DNA of 48,760 bases from Capillimicrobium sp035565675 (GTDB lineage: Bacteria > Actinomycetota > Thermoleophilia > Solirubrobacterales > Solirubrobacteraceae). Where the stretch lies: NCBI GenBank assembly GCA_035565675.1, contig DATMSA010000002.1:1-48760 (forward strand), in the 5' to 3' direction. The notes beneath the pieces were generated by a model, which ran no database searches, had not been told where the DNA came from, and saw only the letters and a program-made list of their open reading frames with translations. A program made the translations under genes and the position numbers. Below, piece after piece: positions 25,876 through 33,121 of the stretch (positions within the stretch are counted from its first letter, which is position 1; each line of letters opens with the position of its first letter).

Positions 25876-26457
25876 ATGGAGGTCAGCTCTCCTGCGCGCC
25901 AGCCGCGCGGCCAGGTGCGTGTCGAGCAGATCCTGCGAGCGACGCTCGCGGTGATCGGACGCTGCGGCGTGGGCGGGGTCACGCACCGGACGGTCGCCGA
26001 GGAGGCGGGCGTCCCGCTCGGATCGCTCACCTACTACTTCGCCTCCAAGCAGGAGCTGCTGCGCGAGGCGCTGCGCCTGCACGTGCGCGAGGACGCCGGG
26101 CGCCTGCGCGCGCTGGCGGCTGGGCTGCTGGCGTCGGGAGCGAGCGCGCAGGAGGTCGTGGCCGCGTTCACCGCCGAGATGGAGGGCGGGCACCCCGACA
26201 TCGCCCAGTTCGAGCTGTACCTGGAGGCGGCGCGCGACCCCGAGCTGCGCGAGGTCGCGGCCGAGTCGCTGCGCGCCTACCAGGAGGTGGCCGCGCTGGC
26301 GCTGCGCGCGGCGGGCATCCCCGAGCCCGAGGCGAAGGCCGGCGTCGTCGTCGCGACGATCGACGGGCTCGGCGTGCACCGCGCCGCCGCCGGCGAGCAG
26401 GCGCCGGCGCTGCGCGACGTGCTCGGCCAGCTCCTGACGGCCTGGGCGCGGGACTAG
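25876..26457 (+). CDS. TetR-family regulator of the copper operon
   Basis: A 193-aa regulator. The HTH region is clear: QILRATLAVIGRCGVGGVTH then RTVAEEAGVPLGSLTYYFAS. The C-terminal helical domain (EMEGGHPDIAQFELYLEAAR) resembles the RutR/PsrA-like TetR C-terminal group. No Cys/His metal site is apparent, so it may sense an organic ligand rather than copper. ATG 25876 lies nine bases after the -10. It is divergent from the multicopper oxidase operon with the operator between. Its stop overlaps the convergent small acidic ORF by four bases. Confidence 0.9.
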   Translation: MEVSSPARQPRGQVRVEQILRATLAVIGRCGVGGVTHRTVAEEAGVPLGSLTYYFASKQELLREALRLHVREDAGRLRALAAGLLASGASAQEVVAAFTAEMEGGHPDIAQFELYLEAARDPELREVAAESLRAYQEVAALALRAAGIPEPEAKAGVVVATIDGLGVHRAAAGEQAPALRDVLGQLLTAWARD

Positions 26458-26657
26458 GGCGCGTTCGGCGCCGGGTCCTCGTTGCCGCGCTCCTCGGGCG
26501 GCGGCGTGCCCTCGCCCTCGTAGTCGGTGTCGGTGTCGAGGTAGCCGGCGTCGGACGTGAGCATGTCCGGATCGTCGGGCGGGTTGGCGGCCTGCGCGTC
26601 TCCCAGCGACGCCTCGCCGTGGCCGACGCGATCGGCTCCGTGGTGGTCGGCGGTCAT
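26454..26657 (-). CDS. Small acidic hypothetical protein
   Basis: A 67-aa hydrophilic protein rich in Asp, Glu, Pro and Gly (PPDDPDMLTSDAGYLDTDTD), probably disordered. It has no homologous motif that I recognise. The ATG at 26657 is chosen over 26690 because the longer form would enter the divergent dehydrogenase start region. Coding potential is plausible from codon bias but not proven. It overlaps the TetR stop by four bases in convergent orientation. Confidence 0.4.
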   Translation of the reverse strand: MTADHHGADRVGHGEASLGDAQAANPPDDPDMLTSDAGYLDTDTDYEGEGTPPPEERGNEDPAPNAP

Positions 26658-26692
26658 GTGCAGACGGTACCCGGCATGATTCCCGGGCACGC

Positions 26693-27604
26693 ATGGCCCG
26701 CGTCCTCGTCACCCGCCGCCTGCCGTTCCCGGCGCTGGACCGGCTGGCCGCCGCCCACGACGTCACGGTCTGGGAGGGCGACCTGCCGCCCGAGCCGGAC
26801 CGCCTGCGCGAGCTGGTCGCCGACGCCGAGGGGCTCCTGTGCCTGCTCACCGACCGCGTCGACGCGGCGCTGCTGGACGCCGCGCCGCGGCTGCGGGCGA
26901 TCGCCGTCTACGCCGTGGGGACCGACAACGTCGATCACGCGGTGACCCGCGCGCGCGGCATCCCGGTCGGCAACACGCCGGGCGTCCTCACCGAGGCGAC
27001 CGCCGACCTCGCGTTCGCGCTGATCCTCGCCGCCGCCCGCCGCCTGTCGGAGGGCGAGCGCGCCGTCCGCGCCGGGGACTGGCGCACGTGGGAGCCGGCC
27101 GGCTGGCTGGGCCTGGAGCTGAGCGGCGCGACGCTGGGGATCGTCGGCGCCGGGCGCATCGGCCAGGCCGTCGCGCGCCGCGCCGAGGGGTTCGGGATGA
27201 CCGTGCTCACGTCGCGGCCGACGCCGCTGGAGGAGCTGCTGGAGCGCAGCGACGTCGTCTCGCTGCACGTCCCGCTGACCGACGCCACGCGCCACCTGAT
27301 CGACGCCGACGCGCTGGCGCGGATCAAGCCCGGCGCGATCCTCGTCAACACGGCCCGCGGCGGGGTCGTCGACCAGGTCGCGCTTGCGCAGGCGCTGCGC
27401 GACGGGCGCCTCGGGGCCGCGGCGCTCGACGTCACCGACCCCGAGCCGCTGCCGCCCGACGACCCGCTGCTCGACGCGCCGAACCTGCTCGTGCTGCCGC
27501 ACGTGGGCTCGGCGACGCACGCCACGCGCGCGCGCATGGCCGACATGGCCGTCGACAACCTGCTCGCCGCGCTGGCCGGCGAGCCCATGCCGCACCCGGC
27601 ATGA
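26693..27604 (+). CDS. D-isomer-specific 2-hydroxyacid dehydrogenase (glyoxylate/hydroxypyruvate reductase type)
   Basis: A 303-aa NAD(P)-dependent oxidoreductase of the GyaR/SerA family. The nucleotide site is TLGIVGAGRIGQAVARRAEG. The catalytic set is Arg in VNTARGGVVDQ, Glu in DVTDPEPLPPDDPLL and His in VLPHVGSAT. The substrate loop near the N-terminus has YAVGTDNVD. It reduces 2-keto acids such as glyoxylate or hydroxypyruvate; which one cannot be told. The Ppx/GppA gene starts inside its stop codon (ATGA), so the two are co-translated, though no metabolic link is obvious. Confidence 0.9.
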   Translation: MARVLVTRRLPFPALDRLAAAHDVTVWEGDLPPEPDRLRELVADAEGLLCLLTDRVDAALLDAAPRLRAIAVYAVGTDNVDHAVTRARGIPVGNTPGVLTEATADLAFALILAAARRLSEGERAVRAGDWRTWEPAGWLGLELSGATLGIVGAGRIGQAVARRAEGFGMTVLTSRPTPLEELLERSDVVSLHVPLTDATRHLIDADALARIKPGAILVNTARGGVVDQVALAQALRDGRLGAAALDVTDPEPLPPDDPLLDAPNLLVLPHVGSATHATRARMADMAVDNLLAALAGEPMPHPA

Positions 27605-28527
27605 CGCGCCGCGTCGCGGTCGTCGACGTCGGCACGAACTCGACGCGCCTGCTCGTCGCCGACGTGGCCCCCGACGGCAGCGCGATCGGCGAGGTCGTGC
27701 GCCGCTCGCGCGTCACGCGGCTGGGCGAGGGCGTCGACGCGACCGGCCGCCTCGCCGACGCCGCGATGGCGCGCGTCCACGACGTGCTGGACGAGTACGC
27801 GGCGCTGATCGCGCAGACCGGCGCCCAGCCCGCCGCCGCCGTCCTCACCAGCGCGGTCCGCGACGCCGCCAACGGCGAGGCGTTCGCGGCCGCCGTCCGC
27901 GACCGCCACGGCCTCGACGCGCGCGAGCTCTCAGGCGACGAGGAGGCGCGCCTGGCCTACCTCGGCGCGACCTGGAACCGCCCGCGCGGGGCGCCGACGC
28001 TCGTCGTCGACGTCGGCGGCGGGTCGACCGAGCTCGTCATCGGCGAGGGCGGCGCGCTGCGCTTCCACGTCTCCACGCAGGCCGGCGTCGTGCGCCAGAC
28101 CGAGCGCCACATCGCCCACGACCCGCCGGCCGACCACGAGGTGCAGGCGCTGACCGACGACGTGCGGCGCGTGTACGCGACGGCGGTCCCGCACCCGATG
28201 ACCTACGTGCCGCAGACGGCGATCGCGGTCGCCGGCACCGCGACGTCGCTGGCGGCGATCGAGCTGGAGCTGGAGCCCTACGACCCGCGCCGCGTCGAGG
28301 GCCACGTGCTGGAGCGCGCCACCTGCGAGATGCTCCTCGCGCGGCTGGCCGGGATGACGGTCGACGAGCGTCGCCGGCTGCCCGGCCTGCACCCCGACCG
28401 CGCGCCGGTCATCGTCGCCGGCGCCGTGCTGCTGATCGAGGCGCTGCGCCTGTTCCGCCTGGAGCGCTGCGAGGTCTCCGAGCACGACCTCATGTACGGG
28501 ACCGCGCTCGAGATCGCCGCGGGCTGA
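27601..28527 (+). CDS. ppx: Ppx/GppA phosphatase (exopolyphosphatase or pppGpp phosphatase)
   Basis: A 308-aa member of the ASKHA phosphatase fold. Phosphate-binding loops are VVDVGTNSTRLLV at the N-terminus and VVDVGGGSTELVIG at about 135-150. AVAGTATSLAAIELEL and SEHDLMYGTALEIA near the C-terminus complete the pattern. The length matches short actinobacterial Ppx proteins that lack the C-terminal HD domain. It hydrolyses polyphosphate ends or pppGpp, so it affects phosphate storage and the stringent response. It is coupled by ATGA to the dehydrogenase upstream and followed by a strong terminator hairpin. Confidence 0.9.
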   Translation: MTRRVAVVDVGTNSTRLLVADVAPDGSAIGEVVRRSRVTRLGEGVDATGRLADAAMARVHDVLDEYAALIAQTGAQPAAAVLTSAVRDAANGEAFAAAVRDRHGLDARELSGDEEARLAYLGATWNRPRGAPTLVVDVGGGSTELVIGEGGALRFHVSTQAGVVRQTERHIAHDPPADHEVQALTDDVRRVYATAVPHPMTYVPQTAIAVAGTATSLAAIELELEPYDPRRVEGHVLERATCEMLLARLAGMTVDERRRLPGLHPDRAPVIVAGAVLLIEALRLFRLERCEVSEHDLMYGTALEIAAG

Positions 28528-28543
28528 GCGCGTCCCGGATGCT

Positions 28544-28575
28544 CGAAAGCCGCCCCGCAAGCGGGACGGCTTTCG
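28544..28575 (+). terminator. Hairpin terminator after ppx
   Basis: CGAAAGCCG and CGGCTTTCG close a stem, and CCCGC/GCGGG continues it to an AA turn, with one mismatch (C/A). It begins 17 bp after the ppx stop. There is no T-run on the plus strand, as in many high-G+C terminators. Confidence 0.6.
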
Positions 28576-28829
28576 AAAGTGGCCCCGACAGGACGGGCAG
28601 GGGTACGTGCCATGCAGGGGCCGTTCGGTTGGCTCGAGCGGCGGGAGGCGCCGATTCGATGCGGCTTCGCCCGAGCCTATGAACCGGCCACCAGGGGACG
28701 AACCCCCACCGACCGGCACGGCGGAGTATGTTGACGCCGCGTCGCCGCCGCTATCGAACGAACGTCCATGTTCAGTCCAACGCGGGGCAGAAATGCGCTA
28801 AGCGCGGGTAGGACTCTCCCCTTTGGCGC
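28576..28829. other. Intergenic region between convergent ppx and ilvG with RNA-like folds
   Basis: No convincing gene. The stretch contains a long imperfect hairpin at 28619-28689. GGCTCGAGCG (28631-28640) pairs with CGCCCGAGCC (28668-28677) with one mismatch, GGTT pairs with AACC, GGCC with GGCC, and an inner GCCG/CGGC stem caps it. A second stem-loop, GGGG-ACGAA-CCCC, lies at 28694-28706. TTGACG (28730-28735) and TATCGA (28752-28757) with 16-bp spacing look promoter-like on the plus strand. No tRNA, SRP RNA or tmRNA pattern was found. It could be a small RNA or just 3' ends of the two flanking transcripts. Confidence 0.35.
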
Positions 28830-30470
28830 TCAGGCCAGGTTCGCCCGCCGCGGGTAGACGACGTCCGGGTCGGTGAGCACGTTCACGAGCGCCGGTCCGC
28901 CGGCCCCGAACGCGCGCTCCAGCGCCGGTCGCAGCTCCGCCGGCGCGCGCACCAGCTCGCCGTGGCCGCCCAGCGCGGCGACCACCTCGTGGTAGGGCGT
29001 CTCGGGCCGCAGCTCGGCCGCGACCGAGTACCCGTAGAGGAACTCCATCGGGTGCTTCTCGAGCGCCCAGATCCCGTTGTTGCCCATCACGCCGACGACC
29101 GCGACGCCGTGGCGCGCGAGCGTGTCCCACTCCATGCCGCTGAACCCGAACGCGCCGTCGCCGAGCAGCAGCACGACCTGGCGGTCGGGGTGGGCGAGCT
29201 TGGCCGCCAGCGCGTAGCCGGGGCCGGCGCCGAGACAGCCGAACGGCCCCGGGTCCAGCCAGCAGCCCGGCTCGTAGGAGTCGACGACCCGGCCGGCGTA
29301 GGAGACGAAGTCGCCGCCGTCGCCGATGATGATCGCGTCGCGGTCGAGCACCTGCGCGAGCTCGGCGTACAGGCGCATCGGGTGCAGCGGGGACCGGTCG
29401 TCGGCGCACTCGGCCTCCTCGGCCGCGCGGCGCTCGGTCTCGACCGCGCGCAGCTCGTCGACCCACCCCTGCGTGTCCAGCGCGCCGCCGTCGCGCAGCG
29501 CGTCGAGCGTCGCGGCGATGCCGCCGTACAGCTCCACCTCGGGCGGGCGCGCGATCGTGCGCCCCGACGGGGCGGCGTCGAGCAGCACGATCTTCGTGTC
29601 GTCGCCGAACGCGGCGCCGAAGCCGAGCCGGAAGTCCATCGGCACGCCGACGACGAGCGCGACGTCGGCGCCCTTCAGCGCGGTCGAGCGGGCGCGCGAG
29701 AACGCGAGCTCGTGGTCGGCGGGCACGCAGCCGCGCGCCTGGCCGTTGGCGAAGACGGGGATGCGGCGCTCCTCGACGAGCGCGCGCAGCGCATGCTCGC
29801 CGTGGCCCCAGTACAGGCCGGTGCCGGCCATGATCACCGGCCGTCGCGCCCCGCGCAGCAGCTCGATCGCCGCCTCGACGCCGTCGGCGGCGGGCGTGTC
29901 GCGCGGGTCGGCGATGCGCGCGGTCGAGGCCGGCTCCTCCTCGAGCTCCATGAACACGTAGTCGAGCGGGAGGTCGACGAACGTGGGGCCGGTCGGCGCC
30001 CGCATCGCGGTGACGATCGCCTCGTCGACCAGCGGCGGGATGTCGGCGGTCGAGCCCGGGGTGCGGGCGGACTTGGTGAGCGGGGCGACGAACGGGACGT
30101 GGTCGATCTCCTGCAGCGACCCCTGCCCCCAGCGCATCGCGGGCGCGCGCCCGCCGAGGACGACCATCGGGGAGCCGTTCTGCTGGGCGGAGCCGAGCGC
30201 GCTCATCCCGTTGGTGACGCCGGGGCCGGCGGTGAGCGCGGCGACGCCCGGCTGCCGGGTGACCTTGGCCCACCCCTCGGCGGCGAAGGCGGCGGTCTGC
30301 TCGTGGCGGACGTCGACGATGTCGATGCCCTCCGCGCGACAGCCGTCGTACACCGAGAACAGGTGCCCGCCCGACAACGTGAACAGCTTCGTCACGCCGT
30401 GGGCCTTCAGTCGCTTGGCGACGAGGCGCCCGCCGTGGAGCTTGGTCTCCTTCTCAGTTTCGGCAGCCAT
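28830..30470 (-). CDS. ilvG: Acetolactate synthase IlvG-type, thiamine diphosphate enzyme
   Basis: A 546-aa ThDP-dependent enzyme very like mycobacterial IlvG: FTLSGGHLFSVYDGCRAEGI, VRHEQTAAFAAEGWAKVTR (Glu that activates ThDP), GPFGCLGAGPGYALAAKLA, and the ThDP/Mg site GDGAFGFSGMEWDTL with NNGIWALEKHP. It would condense pyruvate into acetolactate for Val/Leu/Ile synthesis, but IlvG proteins stand alone without the IlvN regulatory subunit, and none is adjacent here. Related ThDP enzymes (oxalyl-CoA decarboxylase-like, sulfoacetaldehyde acetyltransferase) are alternatives. The first residues are Lys/Glu-rich, giving a normal start at 30470. Confidence 0.88.
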   Translation of the reverse strand: MAAETEKETKLHGGRLVAKRLKAHGVTKLFTLSGGHLFSVYDGCRAEGIDIVDVRHEQTAAFAAEGWAKVTRQPGVAALTAGPGVTNGMSALGSAQQNGSPMVVLGGRAPAMRWGQGSLQEIDHVPFVAPLTKSARTPGSTADIPPLVDEAIVTAMRAPTGPTFVDLPLDYVFMELEEEPASTARIADPRDTPAADGVEAAIELLRGARRPVIMAGTGLYWGHGEHALRALVEERRIPVFANGQARGCVPADHELAFSRARSTALKGADVALVVGVPMDFRLGFGAAFGDDTKIVLLDAAPSGRTIARPPEVELYGGIAATLDALRDGGALDTQGWVDELRAVETERRAAEEAECADDRSPLHPMRLYAELAQVLDRDAIIIGDGGDFVSYAGRVVDSYEPGCWLDPGPFGCLGAGPGYALAAKLAHPDRQVVLLLGDGAFGFSGMEWDTLARHGVAVVGVMGNNGIWALEKHPMEFLYGYSVAAELRPETPYHEVVAALGGHGELVRAPAELRPALERAFGAGGPALVNVLTDPDVVYPRRANLA

Positions 30471-30516
30471 GGGCGGCCACCTTACATGAACGTCGGCGTT
30501 CGGTCGAGCGGGGTGG

Positions 30517-31098
30517 TCAGCGCTCGGCCACCAGTCCGCGGCCGCGCAGGGCGAGCGCGGCCTCGGCCAGCCGCACCTCGCCGGCGAACACGGCGCCGCC
30601 GACGCGCACGGCGGGCGGGGCCGCCCCGGACGCGGCGAGCAGCCGGCCGGCGGCGTGGATCGGCGGGTCCAGCGTCACGTCGCCGGCCGCGTCGAGCGCC
30701 GGGCCGAGGGCGAGGCCGGCCGCCGCGATCGCCTCGGCCAGCACCTCGGGGTCCTCGAGGTCGAAGCCGCCGCAGAACGCCAGGCGCGTCGCCGCGAGCA
30801 CCAGCTCGACGGCGCGGCCGTGGCGCTCGGCGTGCGCGGCGACGCGCATCGCCCGCGGCAGGCGCGGCCGCCACGGGCGCGGCCACACCAGCGGCAGGCC
30901 CAGCTCCCGGGCGCGCCGCTCGTGCGCGGCGGTGCGCGCCGGCGGCAGCAGTGCCCGGGCCGGCAGCCACGCGAGGTCGGCCCCGAGGCGCTCGACCCGC
31001 TCGGCGGCCAGATAGGTGTCGGGATCGGCGAGGTCGAACAGGAACGCGGCCCGGCCGCGCGTGCGGCGATGCTCGGCGAGCGAGATGACGATCCCCAC
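30517..31098 (-). CDS. DsbA/2-hydroxychromene-2-carboxylate isomerase-like thioredoxin-fold protein
   Basis: A protein of about 193 aa with the opening AAFLFDLADPDTYLAAERVE, matching the FDFxSPYxYLA motif of the DSBA-like/HCCA isomerase family. It has no CxxC, so it is not a disulfide oxidase. Isomerases of this family use glutathione; actinobacteria lack it, so the cofactor is open. Ser/Pro at the usual SPY position is replaced by Asp-Pro-Asp. GTG 31098 is the most likely start, as no ATG exists near the domain; it lies within an inverted repeat (31093-31121). It is divergent from an HxlR regulator that may control it. Confidence 0.7.
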   Translation of the reverse strand: MGIVISLAEHRRTRGRAAFLFDLADPDTYLAAERVERLGADLAWLPARALLPPARTAAHERRARELGLPLVWPRPWRPRLPRAMRVAAHAERHGRAVELVLAATRLAFCGGFDLEDPEVLAEAIAAAGLALGPALDAAGDVTLDPPIHAAGRLLAASGAAPPAVRVGGAVFAGEVRLAEAALALRGRGLVAER

Positions 31099-31121
31099 GT
31101 CCAGCGCCAACGCGCGTGGGG
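31093..31121. promoter_or_regulatory. Inverted repeat at the start of the DsbA-like gene
   Basis: CCCCACG (31093-31099) and CGTGGGG (31115-31121) are perfect seven-base arms separated by 15 bases. The left arm contains the likely GTG start of the minus-strand gene. It could be an operator for the divergent HxlR regulator or an mRNA-end structure; neither is proven. Confidence 0.35.
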
Positions 31122-31162
31122 TACGGAACTTGCGGCGCGGGGGGCAGAGAGCTCTCCCATCG

Positions 31163-31213
31163 CCTGGACCGCACCAGGTAGATTGACTCGCGTCACTCGG
31201 CCCAGGCAGGAGG
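31163..31213 (+). promoter_or_regulatory. Promoter, operator-like palindrome and ribosome site of the HxlR gene
   Basis: CCTGG-N6-CCAGG (31163-31178) abuts a TAGATT -10 (31179-31184). A strong AGGAGG ribosome site follows at 31208-31213. Five bases later comes an ATC codon (31219) in the HxlR frame. The only standard in-frame start nearby, TTG 31183, lies inside the -10. This arrangement argues for initiation at ATC. Confidence 0.5.
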
Positions 31214-31218
31214 CCACC

Positions 31219-31899
31219 ATCACCGCCGTCCCTTCGCCCAAGCGGCACCCATACGACCAGTGGTCGCCCGACGCCCGTGCCCTCGATCTCGTCGGCGACA
31301 AGTGGACGCTCCTCATCGTCCGCGACCTCGTCTGCGGCCCCCGCCGCTTCGTCGAGCTGCAGCGCGTCCTCCCCGGCATCTCGACGGAGCAGCTGCGCTC
31401 CCGGCTGAACCGGATGGTGGCCGACGGGCTGCTGACCCGCCAGCGCTACCGCGAGGTGCCGCCGCGCGTCGACTACGAGCTGACCGACCGCGCCCGCGAC
31501 CTCGTCCCGGTCATCGCCGAGCTGTCGCGCTGGGGCTACCGGTGGGCGTGGGGCCGGCCGCGGCCGCGCGAGGCCGTCGACGTCGGCGCGGTGCTGCGCG
31601 CCGCCTGCGGCCTGTGCGACCGGGGGCCCGGCCCGGAGGGCGTGGTCGAGCTGCGCGTCGACGACCGCCGCTTCTGGCTGACGCTCGACGAGCGCGGCGC
31701 CTCGCTGTCGGAGGAGGCGCCGGCCGACGAGCCCGACGCCGTCATCGCCGGCGGCGAGGAGGACTGGATCGCCGCGCTGGGACCCGAGGCGACCACCGAC
31801 CGGCTGGTCGCCGACGGCGGCCCCGCGCTGGTCGAGCGCGCGCTGTCGGCGTTCGCACCCGGGCCCGCGAGCGGGCGGGCCGCCGAGCACGTCGCCTGA
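31219..31899 (+). CDS. HxlR-family winged-helix regulator with C-terminal extra domain
   Basis: About 226 aa. The HxlR domain is clear: DARALDLVGDKWTLLIVRDL, GPRRFVELQRVLPGISTEQL, RLNRMVADGLLTRQRYREVP, PPRVDYELTDRARDL. Residues from about 115 on form a second, alpha/beta domain (VELRVDDRRFWLTLDERGAS; EEDWIAALGP) similar to the SCP2-like extension seen on some actinobacterial HxlR proteins. The start is odd: no ATG/GTG lies near the domain, and the best ribosome site points to ATC 31219; the TTG at 31183 would overlap the -10. Expected role: repressor of itself and of the divergent DsbA-like gene. Confidence 0.85.
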   Translation: MTAVPSPKRHPYDQWSPDARALDLVGDKWTLLIVRDLVCGPRRFVELQRVLPGISTEQLRSRLNRMVADGLLTRQRYREVPPRVDYELTDRARDLVPVIAELSRWGYRWAWGRPRPREAVDVGAVLRAACGLCDRGPGPEGVVELRVDDRRFWLTLDERGASLSEEAPADEPDAVIAGGEEDWIAALGPEATTDRLVADGGPALVERALSAFAPGPASGRAAEHVA

Positions 31900-31925
31900 C
31901 CGCCGCGGCCCGTAGGCTGGCGCCC

Positions 31926-32300
31926 GTGGACGACCTCGTGCGCATCGGCGCCGCCGCGCAGGCGCTCGGCGTCTCGACCGACACGCTGCGCCGGTGGGAG
32001 CGCGACGGGCGCATCGCGTTCGAGCGCCGCGGCAGCCAGCGCTACCTGCGGGCCGAGGAGCTGGCGCGGCTGCTGCGCGAGCGCAGCGCCGGCGGCGAGC
32101 GGACGAGCGCGCGCAACCGGCTGGCGGGGATCGTCGTCGCCGTCGAGATGGACGGCGTGATGGCGAAGGTCGAGCTCGCGTGCGGCCCCTACCGGATCGT
32201 GTCGCTGATGTCGCGCGAGGCGGCCGAGGAGCTGGAGCTGCGCCCCGGCGTCCCGGCGTCGGCCGTGGTGAAGTCGACGACGGTGATCGTCGAGCGCTGA
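31926..32300 (+). CDS. MerR-type HTH protein with TOBE (molybdate-binding) domain
   Basis: A 124-aa protein. Residues 4-55 are an excisionase/MerR-like HTH (RIGAAAQALGVSTDTLRRWE then RGSQRYLRAEELARLL). Residues about 60-124 are a molbindin/TOBE domain (ARNRLAGIVVAVEMDGVMAK, with YRIVSLMSREAAEELEL and ASAVVKSTTVIVER). Such fusions usually act as molybdate- or tungstate-responsive regulators like ModE. No modABC transporter is adjacent. GTG 31926 is the start, 26 bp after the HxlR stop. Its stop codon overlaps the hydrolase ATG (TGATG), so the hydrolase is translationally coupled to it. Confidence 0.85.
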   Translation: MDDLVRIGAAAQALGVSTDTLRRWERDGRIAFERRGSQRYLRAEELARLLRERSAGGERTSARNRLAGIVVAVEMDGVMAKVELACGPYRIVSLMSREAAEELELRPGVPASAVVKSTTVIVER

Positions 32301-33121
32301 TGGCCTCGCGCGTGTGCGACGGCGCGGAGCTGCACTGGCGCGAGTGGGGCGCCGGCCCGGCGATCGTCGCGCTGCACCCCGGGCCGGGCACCGACGGCGC
32401 GATGTTCGGCGAGTGGCTGGCGCCGCTGGGCGACGCGCACCGGGTGATCGCGCTGGACCTGCCCGACCACGGGCGGTCGGCGGCCGCGGCGCCGGACGCG
32501 CGCGGGCTGGCCGGGTACGCGCGCGCGGTGTGCGCGTTCGCCGATGCGCTGGAGCTGGCGCCGTACACGCTGCTGGGCCACTCGTTCGGGTCGTTCGTGG
32601 CGCTGACCTGCGCGGTCGAGCACCCGGGCCACGCCGCGCGCGTGATCGCGTCGTGCGGGGCGGCGAGCGAGGCGGTGTTCGACGATTTCGAGGCGCGCGT
32701 GGAGGCGTTCGGCCGGCCGGAGGTGACCGCCGCGTTCGAGGCCGAGGAGGAGGCCGGGACGGAGGCCGACCTGCGCGAGGCGTGGCGCGGCCAGATGCCG
32801 TTCTTCTGCGCCGACCCCGACGGGCCCGCGTGCGCGGCGCTGCGGGCCCAGCTCGACGCGGTGCGCTTCCGCGTGGACGTCGCGCTCGACGAGGACGCCT
32901 TCGAGGACTACGACGTCCGCGCGGGCCTGCCGCGCGTCGACGTGCCGGTCCTGGCGATCGCGGGCGCCCAGGACCGCGCGACGCCGCCCGGCGCGGCCGC
33001 CGAGATCGCCGCGCTCGCCCCGCGCGGGGAGGTCGTGACGATCGAGGGCGCCGGCCACTTCCCGTACGCCGAGCGGCCGGACGCGTACGTGGCCGCCGTG
33101 CACGCGTTCGCGGGACGCTAG
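32300..33121 (+). CDS. Alpha/beta hydrolase
   Basis: A 273-aa enzyme. Oxyanion-hole region is ALHPGPGTDGAMF; the nucleophile elbow is LLGHSFGSF (Ser); the acid is in IAGAQDRATPPG (Asp) and the base in IEGAGHFPYAE (His). The overall pattern is of proline iminopeptidase/haloperoxidase-like hydrolases, with a helical cap between strands 6 and 7 (FEAEEEAGTEADLREAWRGQ). The start ATG overlaps the stop of the MerR-TOBE gene. The substrate is unknown. The 3' end overlaps the pentapeptide-repeat gene by four bases in convergent orientation. Confidence 0.9.
   Translation: MASRVCDGAELHWREWGAGPAIVALHPGPGTDGAMFGEWLAPLGDAHRVIALDLPDHGRSAAAAPDARGLAGYARAVCAFADALELAPYTLLGHSFGSFVALTCAVEHPGHAARVIASCGAASEAVFDDFEARVEAFGRPEVTAAFEAEEEAGTEADLREAWRGQMPFFCADPDGPACAALRAQLDAVRFRVDVALDEDAFEDYDVRAGLPRVDVPVLAIAGAQDRATPPGAAAEIAALAPRGEVVTIEGAGHFPYAERPDAYVAAVHAFAGR

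Noticed and set aside
28576..28829. A tRNA-like T arm (GGGGGTTCGTCCCC on the minus strand), considered as tRNA-Sec or another tRNA
   Set aside because: No matching acceptor stem, D arm or anticodon stem could be drawn, so it was kept only as an unassigned structured region.
28962..31088. A 708-codon plus-strand frame opposite ilvG and the DsbA-like gene
   Set aside because: Same antisense composition; ilvG on the other strand is unmistakable.
31147..31156. GAGAGCTCTC palindrome in the HxlR/DsbA-like gap as an operator
   Set aside because: Ten-base palindromes of this kind are common in G+C-rich DNA, and the CCTGG-N6-CCAGG repeat next to the -10 is better placed.
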